25,516 bases of DNA from contig CALGNY010000254.1 in NCBI GenBank assembly GCA_937958375.1, positions 1 to 25,516 of the forward strand, in the 5' to 3' direction. The DNA is from an uncultured Bacillaceae bacterium (GTDB taxonomy: Bacteria > Bacillota > Bacilli > Bacillales > Alkalibacillaceae). Positions 13,521-21,166 of the stretch are shown one piece after another. Every line of letters begins with the position of its first letter. Position 1 is the stretch's first letter. The translations under genes were made by a program, and so were the position numbers. The notes under the pieces are model-generated. The model saw nothing but the letters and a program-made list of their open reading frames with translations. It ran no database searches and was not told where the DNA came from.

Positions 13521-14807
13521 ATGACCGAACTACTGAAACAGTCCATTCAAAAAGATACGTTCGATCTGCATCTGATTCATACGAAAAAATTCAAAACCAA
13601 TACTATTGCATTGAAATTCACACGTCCACTCGAACGGGAAGGAATCACGGAGCGGGCGTTGTTGCCGTTTGTTTTGCAAAAAGGAACCGAAGATTATCCG
13701 TCCGAACGTGCCCTACGCCAACGACTCGATGAATTGTACGGGGCAAAATTCGGAATTTATGGGTCAAAAAAAGGCGAGAACCATATCATCACATTTGTTT
13801 TGGATTTACCGAATGAAAAGTTCATTAAAGGTGAAGATTCACTGACGAAACAAGGCCTGCAATTTTTAACCAATGTGTTGACGAAGCCAAAAGCAAAGCA
13901 GGATGCATTTGATGAAAAATTAGTCGAAAAAGAAAAAGAAACGCTCAAAAATAAAATTCAATCGATCATCGATGAAAAAATGCAATACGCGAATATGCGT
14001 CTTATTGATGAAATGTGCGAGGATGAGCCATATGGCATTCATTCTCATGGGTATTTGGACGACTTGCCTCAATTGACGGGCGAAAGCTTATACAATACCT
14101 ATCAGCAAATGCTTTTTGAAGATCAATTGGATATTTTTGTTGTTGGCGATTTTGAAAATGCACAAATGGAAACGTCCATTGACACAGCTTTTTCATTTTC
14201 AAGAAAACCAAGTGTATCGATTGTCCGTTCGGAGGCTCAGCTTCCTGAAACCGTTCAAACCGTGACAGAAAAACAAAAAATCAAACAAGCCAAACTCCAT
14301 ATGGGCTATCGTACCGGCGTTCATTTTTCGGATAAAGAATTCCCAGCTTTACAAGTATTCAATGGGGTGTTCGGTGGCTATCCTCATTCCAAATTATTTT
14401 TGAATGTGCGTGAAAAGCATTCCTTGGCCTATTATGCTGCTTCACGCTTTGAAAGCAATAAAGGCTTATTGTTCGTTTTCAGTGGCATTGCACCTGAAAA
14501 ATTTGACCAAGCCCGAGAAATCATTGAAGAACAACATCAAACCATCAGCGAAGGACAAATTTCAGACGAAGAAATCAACCAGACAAAAAAGGCGATCATT
14601 AACCAATTGAAAGAGACGCTAGACCGCTCTTCCGGTATCATCGAACTCTTTCACCAACAGATCATCGGTGGTAAATCGGAAAAACCACAAACGATTATCG
14701 ATCAGATTGATGCCGTGACAAAAGATGATGTCATTACTGTATCGAAACAAATCAAATTAGATACCGTTTATTTCTTAACCGCTGAGAATGGAGGGGAAGA
14801 AGCATGA
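13521..14807 (+). CDS. ymfF: M16-family peptidase-like protein without the zinc motif (YmfF type)
   Basis: A 428-residue protein with the two-domain M16 layout but no H-x-x-E-H. Where MlpA and YmfH carry the motif, this protein reads A-L-L-P-F-V-L-Q-K-G-T (residues 46-56), so it is probably catalytically inactive. The C-terminal domain keeps recognisable M16 features: F-N-G-V-F-G-G-Y-P-H-S-K-L-F-L-N-V-R-E-K-x-S-L-A-Y-Y. An AAAGGAGGA site (13508-13516 region) precedes the ATG. The stop shares ATGA with the ymfH start. Pairs of an active and an inactive M16 subunit are known, as in mitochondrial processing peptidase and similar bacterial dimers, so YmfF may hold substrate for YmfH. That pairing is inference. 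No clear promoter is seen in 13425-13520, although a small GTAGT/ACTAC dyad lies at 13461-13475. Confidence 0.9.
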   Translation: MTELLKQSIQKDTFDLHLIHTKKFKTNTIALKFTRPLEREGITERALLPFVLQKGTEDYPSERALRQRLDELYGAKFGIYGSKKGENHIITFVLDLPNEKFIKGEDSLTKQGLQFLTNVLTKPKAKQDAFDEKLVEKEKETLKNKIQSIIDEKMQYANMRLIDEMCEDEPYGIHSHGYLDDLPQLTGESLYNTYQQMLFEDQLDIFVVGDFENAQMETSIDTAFSFSRKPSVSIVRSEAQLPETVQTVTEKQKIKQAKLHMGYRTGVHFSDKEFPALQVFNGVFGGYPHSKLFLNVREKHSLAYYAASRFESNKGLLFVFSGIAPEKFDQAREIIEEQHQTISEGQISDEEINQTKKAIINQLKETLDRSSGIIELFHQQIIGGKSEKPQTIIDQIDAVTKDDVITVSKQIKLDTVYFLTAENGGEEA

Positions 14808-16093
14808 GAGAACTACAAATTCCGCGAATCAATGAAACGATTTATCATGAGCAATTAGACAATGGATTAAATGTCTTTTATTATCCAAAAGAAGACTTCG
14901 AGAAAACATTCGCCATATTTTCGACCAGATACGGATCCATCGACCAAGCGTTCACACCGCTTCAAAGCGATGAAATCATCCGGGTCCCTGATGGGATTGC
15001 CCATTTCTTGGAGCACAAAATGTTTGAAAAAGAAGATGGCGATGTATTCCAGCACTTCTCTGAGCGCGGGGCATCCGCCAATGCGTTTACTTCTTTTACA
15101 CAAACAGCCTATTTGTTTTCAAGCACATCAGATACGGAAAAAAACGTTGAAACATTATTGGACTTCGTTCAAGATCCGTATTTCACCGAAGAAACGGTTG
15201 AAAAAGAAAAAGGGATTATCGAACAAGAGATCAGAATGTATGACGACCAATCCGATTGGCGGCTGTTTTTCGGTACATTACAGTCCATGTTTGAAAATCA
15301 TCCAGTCCGGATCGATATTGCCGGCACCGTCGATTCCATCTATACGATTACTCATGAAGACTTGTACACGTGCTACGAGACATTTTACCATCCGTCCAAC
15401 ATGTCTCTGTTTGTGATCGGTAATTTTTCATTGGACAAGATGGCAGATTTGGTCCAAACGAATCAGTCGAACAAAGAGTTTGCACCGATTGAAAAGATCC
15501 AAAGAGATTATGGTGAAGAAAAGGATTCCGTCTACAAACAAAAAGAAATCATCCGGATGCCCGTCCAAACGCCAAAATGCATGGTAGGCATCAAAGATAA
15601 AAAAGAGCATCTACAAACCGATCAGTTACTGAAAAATGAGTTAGTCCGTGAACTTGTCACCGATATGTATTTTTCCAAGAGCGGGAAGTATTTTGAGGAG
15701 CTTTATGATGAAGGGTTAGTCATGGATCATTTGCGACTGGAATCCTATATGGAAAAAACGTTCGGCGTGACAATGATCGGTGGACGTACGTTGAAACCTG
15801 AGGAATTCAGTGAACGTGTGAAAACCATGCTTCTGGACCTAAAAGACACGACGATTGCCGAAGACGAATTTAACCGAATTAAGAAACGGAAATACGGTGA
15901 GCTCATCCGTGACTTTAATGATTTGGAAGGAACAGCGAATCAAATCATCCACTATCATGATTTGAATGTCGATTATCGTGACATTTTCGAAACGTTGGAA
16001 AACTTGACACGCGAGGATATGAGTTCAGTCATTTCGGATTGGATTGATGAAGACCGCATGTCTGTGTGCATGATTCTGCCTGAAGAGGAATAA
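14804..16093 (+). CDS. ymfH: M16-family zinc peptidase (YmfH type)
   Basis: The 429-residue partner of YmfF. The zinc motif H-x-x-E-H is intact as HFLEH at residues 67-71, followed by K-M-F-E-K-E-D-G-D-V-F, and a downstream E-K-G-I-I-E-Q-E-I-R-M-Y segment that should supply the third zinc ligand. A-N-A-F-T-S-F-T-Q-T-A-Y is the conserved substrate-strand region. The C-terminal M16 domain is present but lacks the R-Y pair stretch seen in YmfF, as expected if the two chains share functions. The start codon overlaps the ymfF stop by 4 nt, and ymfI follows after 2 nt, so ymfF-ymfH-ymfI is one translationally coupled set. No signal peptide is visible; substrate and role are unknown. Confidence 0.92.
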   Translation: MRELQIPRINETIYHEQLDNGLNVFYYPKEDFEKTFAIFSTRYGSIDQAFTPLQSDEIIRVPDGIAHFLEHKMFEKEDGDVFQHFSERGASANAFTSFTQTAYLFSSTSDTEKNVETLLDFVQDPYFTEETVEKEKGIIEQEIRMYDDQSDWRLFFGTLQSMFENHPVRIDIAGTVDSIYTITHEDLYTCYETFYHPSNMSLFVIGNFSLDKMADLVQTNQSNKEFAPIEKIQRDYGEEKDSVYKQKEIIRMPVQTPKCMVGIKDKKEHLQTDQLLKNELVRELVTDMYFSKSGKYFEELYDEGLVMDHLRLESYMEKTFGVTMIGGRTLKPEEFSERVKTMLLDLKDTTIAEDEFNRIKKRKYGELIRDFNDLEGTANQIIHYHDLNVDYRDIFETLENLTREDMSSVISDWIDEDRMSVCMILPEEE

Positions 16094-16095
16094 GC

Positions 16096-16812
16096 ATGAG
16101 GGAAACGGTACTTGTCATCGGCGCAAGTAGTGACTTAGCGCTTGAAATGATCCAAAGCTTGGCTGAACCGTCCAGGCAGTTTATCTTACACTACCATCAA
16201 AACAAAGCCGCGATTGATAAAACGTTGACGTTATTGGATGATGATCAAGTCTTGATGACCTTTCAAGCAGACCTTTCGAAATCGGAAGACATTCATCGGC
16301 TTATCGACAGTATCCCTTTTCACGTACACAGCCTGCTGTTTGCACAGGGAAAGGCGAGCTATCACTTATTGACTGATTCAACCGAAAAAGAGATGGACGA
16401 ATTGTATTCGATTCACGTCAAATCCACGATGTTGATCACACAATCGTTTCTTCCGCAAATGATTGCACGAAGAAGCGGAAATATTGTAATTCTCTCGTCC
16501 ATTTGGGGAGAACTCGGTGCAAGTAATGAATCCATCTACGCAACGATGAAAGGGGCCCAGTTGGCATTCATGAAGTCACTGGCAAAGGAAGTCGGACCCT
16601 CTGGCATTCGAGTGAATGCGATTGCTCCAGGGATGATCGATACGAAAATGACCGGCCATTTAACCGAGACGGAACGAAACGACTGGCTCAAACAAGTCCC
16701 TTTGATGCGCATCGGTCAACCAAATGATGTCGCCAAGCTCACGCGCTTCTTGTTTTCAGACGAATCGAGCTATATTCACGGTCAAGTCATCCGGTTAAGT
16801 GGTGGATTATAA
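16096..16812 (+). CDS. ymfI: Short-chain dehydrogenase/reductase (YmfI/FabG-like)
   Basis: A 238-residue classical SDR. The nucleotide loop reads V-I-G-A-S-S-D-L-A, a departure from T-G-x-x-x-G-I-G in which the last glycine is alanine. Catalytic residues are Ser134/Ser135 in I-L-S-S-I-W-G, Tyr148 and Lys152 (Y-A-T-M-K), followed by the conserved I-R-V-N-A-I-A-P-G-M-I-D-T. It ends I-R-L-S-G-G-L, as FabG-like SDRs do. The substrate is unknown and the gene should not be called fabG without a test. GAAGAGGA at 16082-16089 inside ymfH supplies the ribosome site. The gene ends the ymfF-ymfH-ymfI set; I see no clear terminator in 16813-16879, only a lone TATAAT at 16822-16827 without a -35 box. Confidence 0.9.
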   Translation: MRETVLVIGASSDLALEMIQSLAEPSRQFILHYHQNKAAIDKTLTLLDDDQVLMTFQADLSKSEDIHRLIDSIPFHVHSLLFAQGKASYHLLTDSTEKEMDELYSIHVKSTMLITQSFLPQMIARRSGNIVILSSIWGELGASNESIYATMKGAQLAFMKSLAKEVGPSGIRVNAIAPGMIDTKMTGHLTETERNDWLKQVPLMRIGQPNDVAKLTRFLFSDESSYIHGQVIRLSGGL

Positions 16813-16879
16813 TTCAATATGTATAATGATTGATTTTCCGTAGAAGATAAGAGAGAAAAACTTCAAAGGAGGATGAATC

Positions 16880-17128
16880 ATGTCCGTATTGGATAATTTT
16901 GACCAGTGGAAAGATTTTCTCGGTGACCGTCTGAATCAAGCACAAGAAAAAGGGATGAAACAAGATACCATTAATAATTTGGCATACGAAATCGGTGAAC
17001 ATCTAGCAAGTAAAGTGGACGCAAAGAATGATGAGGAAGCGATTTTAAGAGACCTTTGGAACGTAGCTTCTGAAGATGAAAGACGGACCATGGCAAGTAT
17101 GATGGTCAAACTCGTACAAAACAAATAA
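16880..17128 (+). CDS. ymfJ: DUF3243 family protein (YmfJ type)
   Basis: An 82-residue, mostly helical and charged protein with the family pattern M-S-V-L-D-N-F-D-x-W-K-D-F-L-G-D-R-L-x-Q-A, then G-x-x-L-A-x-x-V-D-x-K-N-D-E-E-x-x-L-x-D-L-W and the C-terminal M-x-x-M-M-V-K-L-V-Q. It matches the DUF3243 family and stands where ymfJ stands in B. subtilis. Function is unknown. AAAGGAGGA (16865-16873) lies 6 nt before the ATG. It is probably transcribed alone or with ymfI, and a long terminator hairpin follows at 17137-17176. Confidence 0.88.
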   Translation: MSVLDNFDQWKDFLGDRLNQAQEKGMKQDTINNLAYEIGEHLASKVDAKNDEEAILRDLWNVASEDERRTMASMMVKLVQNK

Positions 17129-17136
17129 GTAAAAAT

Positions 17137-17176
17137 AACCCGAGAAATGACGAATTCATTCATTTTTCGGGTTTTT
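17137..17176 (+). terminator. Rho-independent terminator after the DUF3243 gene
   Basis: A 14-bp stem, 17137-17150 with 17160-17173, has one G-U wobble and a core of AACCCGA/TCGGGTT, followed by T to 17176. Confidence 0.92.
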
Positions 17177-17199
17177 CTTTTAAAAAATCGAGGAATGTC

Positions 17200-17228
17200 T
17201 TTAACTAAGTGGTAAAATAATTTATGAT
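17200..17228 (+). promoter_or_regulatory. Possible SigA promoter of the DUF3388 gene
   Basis: TTTAAC (17200-17205), 17 nt, TATGAT (17223-17228). The -10 box matches five of six bases and the -35 box is weak. Confidence 0.4.
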
Positions 17229-17288
17229 AGTGATAAAGTATTTTCAAAACGTGAAATAGTTAACTTAATGATAAAAGGGTGAATAGAC

Positions 17289-18086
17289 ATGGTGGATGAT
17301 CGCAAGGATTGGTATCTGGAATATGAAATTCTACACAATCGCCCTGGTTTACTTGGAGATATCGCATCATTAATGGGAATGCTTTCAATCAATATCATCA
17401 TGATCAATGGTGTGGAAGATGCTCGTCGGGGAATGCTGTTGTTAAGCAAAGAAGATCGACAAATCAAACGACTCCGAATCATATTGGATATTATGGACAT
17501 CATCGAAGTACGTAAAATCAGAAGACCGAAACTACGTGATAAGCTCGCCGTAATGCATGGACGGTACATAAAAAGTGATTCGGATGATAAGAAGACATTT
17601 CGCTTTGTTCGGGATGAGCTGGGTGTTCTTGTCGACTTTATGGCTGAGTTATACAATAAAGGCGGACATATGCTCATCGGAATCAGAGGAATGCCTCGCG
17701 TCGGAAAAACAGAATCGATCGTGGCTGCCAGTGTGTCTGCGAACAAACGATGGCTATTCCTGTCCAGTACCCTGTTGAAACAGACCGTTCGGACGAAGTT
17801 GATGAAAGATGAATACTCTACAGATAATGTTTTTATTATAGACGGTGTCGTTTCTGCCAAACAATCGAGTGAAGAACATTGGCAAATCTTGAGGGAAGTC
17901 ATGCGAATTCCGGCTGTGAAAGTCGTTGAGCATCCGGATATTTTTGTTCAACATTCCGATTATACACTGGATGATTTTGATTATTTTATTGAATTACGAA
18001 GCAATGCCGATCAAGAAATTACGTATGAAAGCATTGAGCCGGATCGTTTCAATGCCAATGATGATTTCTCAATGTTTGATTTTTAA
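17289..18086 (+). CDS. ymfK: DUF3388 family protein (YmfK type): ACT-like N-terminus plus P-loop
   Basis: A 265-residue protein of unknown function, placed where ymfK lies in B. subtilis. Residues about 8-75 look like an ACT-type regulatory domain (W-Y-L-E-Y-E-I-x-x-N-R-P-G-L-L-G-D-I-A-S then M-L-x-I-N-I). Residues 134-141 read GMPRVGKT, a good Walker A P-loop, followed by E-S-I-V-A-A. A Walker B-like stretch, D-N-V-F-I-I-D-G-V-V, comes about 40 residues later. This suggests a nucleotide-binding protein that senses a small ligand, perhaps an amino acid; that is inference. The start ATG has a weak AAAGGGTG site 8 nt upstream. It sits alone between a terminator and rodZ, with 17 nt before the rodZ ATG, so ymfK-rodZ is probably one unit. 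Confidence 0.88.
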   Translation: MVDDRKDWYLEYEILHNRPGLLGDIASLMGMLSINIIMINGVEDARRGMLLLSKEDRQIKRLRIILDIMDIIEVRKIRRPKLRDKLAVMHGRYIKSDSDDKKTFRFVRDELGVLVDFMAELYNKGGHMLIGIRGMPRVGKTESIVAASVSANKRWLFLSSTLLKQTVRTKLMKDEYSTDNVFIIDGVVSAKQSSEEHWQILREVMRIPAVKVVEHPDIFVQHSDYTLDDFDYFIELRSNADQEITYESIEPDRFNANDDFSMFDF

Positions 18087-18103
18087 AGTGGACGGTGTTA
18101 GCA

Positions 18104-19048
18104 ATGGAAATAGGTAAACGTTTACAGGAAGAACGTGTCAATCAAGGGCGTTCATTAGAAGATATAAAAAACGAAACAAAAATTCAAACCCGATATCTTG
18201 CTGCAGTTGAGGAAAACGATTGGAGTAAGATGCCAGGGAATTTTTATGTTCGTGCATTTATCAGAGAATATGCTGAAGCACTCGGGATGGATCCGTTTGC
18301 TTTATTGGAAGAGCATAAAAATGAGCTTCCTCAAAAGGAAGATACTGGGCAAACGTATGTTACCCCTTCACGTGCCAGTCGGGGATCCAAAAAAGGTAAT
18401 CCGGCAATCTTTTCTTTTTTACCGAAACTACTGGTCTTTATTCTAGTAATCGGGATTATCTTCGGAATCTGGTATTCCTACGTCAATTATATCCACCCAG
18501 CTTTGACGGATAGTGACGACGAAAATGGCAGTGCAGAACAAGAAGGGCTCATTGCGCCTAATCCTGAAGAAAATGACGAGGAAGAAGAGTCTGCATCCGA
18601 TGAAAATGATGGTGAATCGGAAAATGAAACGGGTGGCGATGAATCAGGGGAAGAAGAATCCAATGAAGAAGATCAGGACCCAAGCATTGAAGTCGAAGAA
18701 GTTGATGAAGATGCTGCGACTCCATTAACGACTGTGCGTTTGCAGAATGCGGATACGCTCGAATTCGAGTTTGAGGTAGATGGTGAAACGTATTTATGGG
18801 TTCGTGGTTTAGCCGACGGAGATGTCCAAGAAAGCTATCTGGAACAAATGGTTAATTCGGATGACTCGCCAGTAGAGGTGGATGCTTCGGATTCAAATCA
18901 TGTGGAACTTAACATTGGATATGCTTCTGCGGTCACGTTTACGATCAGTGGTGTGGAATTTGAGTATGAAGTAGATCCACAACAAGAAGTCCACCAAAAG
19001 ATTCACATCCTGTGGGACCAAGAAGAAAATTCAAATGACGAATCATGA
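18104..19048 (+). CDS. rodZ: Cell-shape protein RodZ (YmfM type)
   Basis: A 314-residue single-pass membrane protein that links MreB to the elongation machinery. Residues about 1-70 form the helix-turn-helix domain (G-K-R-L-Q-E-E-R-x-x-x-G-x-S-L-E-D-I, then F-Y-V-R-A-F-I-R-E-Y-A). A membrane helix lies near 102-127 (L-L-V-F-I-L-V-I-G-I-I-F-G-I-W). An extracellular linker of about 70 residues (135-205) is almost wholly Asp, Glu, Ser, Asn and Gly with no Lys or Arg. The DUF4115 beta domain follows to the end (V-R-G-L-A-D-G-D, I-G-Y-A-S-A-V). ATG 18104 is preferred over GTG 18095 because it gives M-E-I-G-K-R-L, the usual start, although the ribosome site is weak. It is followed by a terminator and then pgsA. 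Confidence 0.94.
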   Translation: MEIGKRLQEERVNQGRSLEDIKNETKIQTRYLAAVEENDWSKMPGNFYVRAFIREYAEALGMDPFALLEEHKNELPQKEDTGQTYVTPSRASRGSKKGNPAIFSFLPKLLVFILVIGIIFGIWYSYVNYIHPALTDSDDENGSAEQEGLIAPNPEENDEEEESASDENDGESENETGGDESGEEESNEEDQDPSIEVEEVDEDAATPLTTVRLQNADTLEFEFEVDGETYLWVRGLADGDVQESYLEQMVNSDDSPVEVDASDSNHVELNIGYASAVTFTISGVEFEYEVDPQQEVHQKIHILWDQEENSNDES

Positions 19049-19067
19049 CGTTTGTCAGCGAAATAAA

Positions 19068-19101
19068 AATCCTTTGCCCCTAAAGCAAAGGATTCATTTT
19101 T
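19068..19101 (+). terminator. Rho-independent terminator after rodZ
   Basis: AATCCTTTGC (19068-19077) pairs perfectly with GCAAAGGATT (19085-19094); a T-run starts after two bases. Confidence 0.85.
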
Positions 19102-19134
19102 GTTTTGCGATTTCTGAAGTATTTTTGAAAAACA

Positions 19135-19143
19135 TGGTAGACT
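19135..19143 (+). promoter_or_regulatory. Possible extended -10 promoter of pgsA
   Basis: TGG followed by TAGACT (19138-19143) fits an extended -10 element, with no convincing -35 box. It lies between the rodZ terminator and pgsA. Confidence 0.35.
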
Positions 19144-19195
19144 AAAACGGAATACAACTGATATAGCTGATCTCGAAAAGTTGGAGGAACGAAAG

Positions 19196-19774
19196 ATGAA
19201 TATACCAAATAAGATTACACTTTCACGGATTCTATTGATACCTTTGTTCATTATTTTACTCGAAATACCATATGATTGGCCGGCCTATTCAATCGGGGCT
19301 ACTGAAATACCACTAGGCCATTTGCTTGCAGGAATTTTATTTATTCTGGCATCGGTTACCGATTGGGTGGATGGCTACTATGCACGAAAATACAATTTGG
19401 TTACGAATCTGGGTAAATTTTTGGATCCATTAGCTGACAAGCTTCTCGTGTCTGCTGCGTTGATTTGTTTAGTGGAAATCGGCTTGGCCGAAGCGTGGGT
19501 TGTTATTTTGATCATTAGCCGGGAGTTTGCTGTGACGGGTTTACGGCTGGTGGCAGCAGGGGAAGGGATTGTCTTGGCTGCGAGCAGCATGGGTAAAATC
19601 AAAACAGTGCTGCAGATCAGTGCCACGGCATTTTTATTGCTGCACCATTTTCCTTTTTCATATCTCGATTTTCCGATCGGAACCGTCCTTTTGTATTTAG
19701 CAGCGTTGGCTACGGTATGGTCCGGTGTTGATTATTTCATCAAAAATTGGCATGTCATGAGGGATTCGAAATGA
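19196..19774 (+). CDS. pgsA: CDP-diacylglycerol--glycerol-3-phosphate 3-phosphatidyltransferase
   Basis: The 192-residue integral membrane enzyme makes phosphatidylglycerol phosphate, the route to phosphatidylglycerol, cardiolipin and lipoteichoic acid. The CDP-alcohol phosphotransferase motif DxxDGxxARx8Gx3Dx3D is complete: D56, D59, G60, A63, R64, G73, D77 and D81. It starts M-N-I-P-N-K-I-T-L-S-R-I, as bacillar PgsA proteins do, and several hydrophobic helices follow. ATG 19196 is preferred over an upstream in-frame ATG at 19181 because GGAGGA (19183-19188) lies between them, 7 nt from 19196. The stop shares ATGA with the cinA start. Confidence 0.97.
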   Translation: MNIPNKITLSRILLIPLFIILLEIPYDWPAYSIGATEIPLGHLLAGILFILASVTDWVDGYYARKYNLVTNLGKFLDPLADKLLVSAALICLVEIGLAEAWVVILIISREFAVTGLRLVAAGEGIVLAASSMGKIKTVLQISATAFLLLHHFPFSYLDFPIGTVLLYLAALATVWSGVDYFIKNWHVMRDSK

Positions 19775-21024
19775 GCCAAGAAAAAACGTGTGAAATCATA
19801 TCTGTCGGCACAGAGTTATTGCTCGGTCAAATCGATGATACAAATGCTTCATGGTTATCGAAGAAAATGGCGACATTGGGATTGGATGTTTATTACCGCC
19901 AAACCATCGGAGATAACCGAAATCGGCTGTTTGAAGCATTTCAGCTTGCCCAGAAACGCTCAGATATCATCATCGTAACGGGAGGCCTTGGCCCGACTGA
20001 GGATGATTTAACGAGAGATGCAGCATGTGACTTATTCGGTTGCTCATTGGAAACGGACCCAGGCACAATGGAAAAAATCGAACAATTTTATATCGATCGT
20101 CAACTGACGATGACGGAAAATAACCGTAAACAAGCACTTTCGTTCACCGGTGCAAAAGTTTTCCACAACGAGGTTGGAATGGCACCTGGACTTTGCTATG
20201 AGTTTGAAGGTACAGTTTGGTATTTCCTTCCAGGAGTGCCGACTGAAATGAAATGGTTGGTTGAAAATGGTGTTCTTCCTGACTTATATGACAGAGACTT
20301 TGTTCAGTATCAAATTTACAGTCGAGAATTGATTTTTCAAGGCATTGGCGAGTCGACGTTGGAAAATGAGTTGATCGATCTGATTCGCAACCAAACAAAT
20401 CCGACAATTGCCCCTCTAGCAGGGGGTGGGTACGTGACTATCCGCCTAACGGCTAAAAGTTCCTCCCAAGAAGACGCCGACCGATTGCTGGATCCGATGG
20501 AAGAAGAAATCATCGCTCGGGCACGTGAATTTTATGTGGGCGACCGACCACTCACGGATGAACGACAAATCATCGAATGGCTACATACCAACCAATTTAC
20601 GATGGCTTCTTGTGAAAGTCTGACGGGTGGTCAGTTTGCTTCTCAAATCGTATCTGAGTCTGGAGCGTCATCTGTATTTAACGGAGCGATCGTCTCATAT
20701 ACCGATGAAGTGAAAGAGCATATTGTTGGCGTTGACCGAGAATTATTGGAAACCGTTGGGGCTGTCAGTGAGGAAGTCGCCCGCTCAATGGCAAAAGAAA
20801 CCCGAAAACTGCTTCTCTCCGATTACGCGATTAGTTTTACGGGAGTAGCCGGTGCAGAACCAATGGACGGACATCCGGGCGGTACGGTTTTTATCGCTGT
20901 CGCCGGTAAGGAGAAAGAGACCGTGTGTGAGAAATTAAATCTGATTGGTTTACGGAACGACATCCGCGAACAGGCTGTACAACAGGGTCTAAAAATTTTT
21001 TTAAATTATATAAAATCCTATTAA
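19771..21024 (+). CDS. cinA: CinA: MoaB/Mog-like domain fused to NMN/competence-damage domain
   Basis: A 417-residue two-domain protein. The N-terminal domain (about 1-170) is MoaB/Mog-like, with I-S-V-G-T-E-L-L-L-G-Q-I-D-D-T-N, I-I-V-T-G-G-L-G-P-T-E-D-D and L-P-G-V-P-x-E-M. The C-terminal domain (about 255-417) is the CinA/PncC type, with S-C-E-S-L-T-G-G, G-A-V-S-E-E-V-A and S-F-T-G-V-A-G, which hydrolyses nicotinamide mononucleotide to NaMN in characterised members. CinA is competence-inducible in several Bacillota and commonly stands before recA, as here. ATG 19771 overlaps the pgsA stop and uses GAGGG inside pgsA. Only a weak A/T-rich hairpin follows, then the recA promoter. Confidence 0.94.
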   Translation: MSQEKTCEIISVGTELLLGQIDDTNASWLSKKMATLGLDVYYRQTIGDNRNRLFEAFQLAQKRSDIIIVTGGLGPTEDDLTRDAACDLFGCSLETDPGTMEKIEQFYIDRQLTMTENNRKQALSFTGAKVFHNEVGMAPGLCYEFEGTVWYFLPGVPTEMKWLVENGVLPDLYDRDFVQYQIYSRELIFQGIGESTLENELIDLIRNQTNPTIAPLAGGGYVTIRLTAKSSSQEDADRLLDPMEEEIIARAREFYVGDRPLTDERQIIEWLHTNQFTMASCESLTGGQFASQIVSESGASSVFNGAIVSYTDEVKEHIVGVDRELLETVGAVSEEVARSMAKETRKLLLSDYAISFTGVAGAEPMDGHPGGTVFIAVAGKEKETVCEKLNLIGLRNDIREQAVQQGLKIFLNYIKSY

Positions 21025-21029
21025 CTGCT

Positions 21030-21051
21030 AAGGAAAATCGAATTTTCTTTT
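21030..21051 (+). terminator. Weak A/T-rich hairpin after cinA
   Basis: AAGGAAAAT (21030-21038) pairs with ATTTTCTTT (21042-21050) with one wobble, then a T. The stem has few G-C pairs, so termination is probably partial. Confidence 0.3.
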
Positions 21052-21085
21052 ACTCATAAATGTAAAATCCCTTAGTGAAAATAAG

Positions 21086-21099
21086 AGAACAGATATTCG
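21086..21099 (+). promoter_or_regulatory. LexA (DinR)-type SOS box upstream of recA
   Basis: AGAACAGATATTCG fits the Gram-positive consensus CGAACnnnnGTTCG at eight of ten fixed positions. It ends 8 bp before the -35 box of the recA promoter. In B. subtilis the recA box also lies at the promoter and recA is induced by DNA damage. The two mismatches leave some doubt. Confidence 0.6.
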
Positions 21100-21107
21100 C
21101 TTTTTTG

Positions 21108-21136
21108 TTGGCAAAAGGATAAAATCGTAGTATGAT
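21108..21136 (+). promoter_or_regulatory. SigA promoter of recA
   Basis: TTGGCA (21108-21113), 17 nt, TATGAT (21131-21136): both boxes match five of six bases with ideal spacing. The start site falls about 25 nt before the ATG. Confidence 0.8.
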
Positions 21137-21166
21137 AGAGTTAGTCAAAGTTAAGGGGGAAATTTA

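Noticed and set aside
17222..17902. Minus-strand open frame of 226 residues opposite ymfK
   Set aside because: Serine/arginine/isoleucine-rich shadow of a well-conserved + strand gene, with no recognisable domain.
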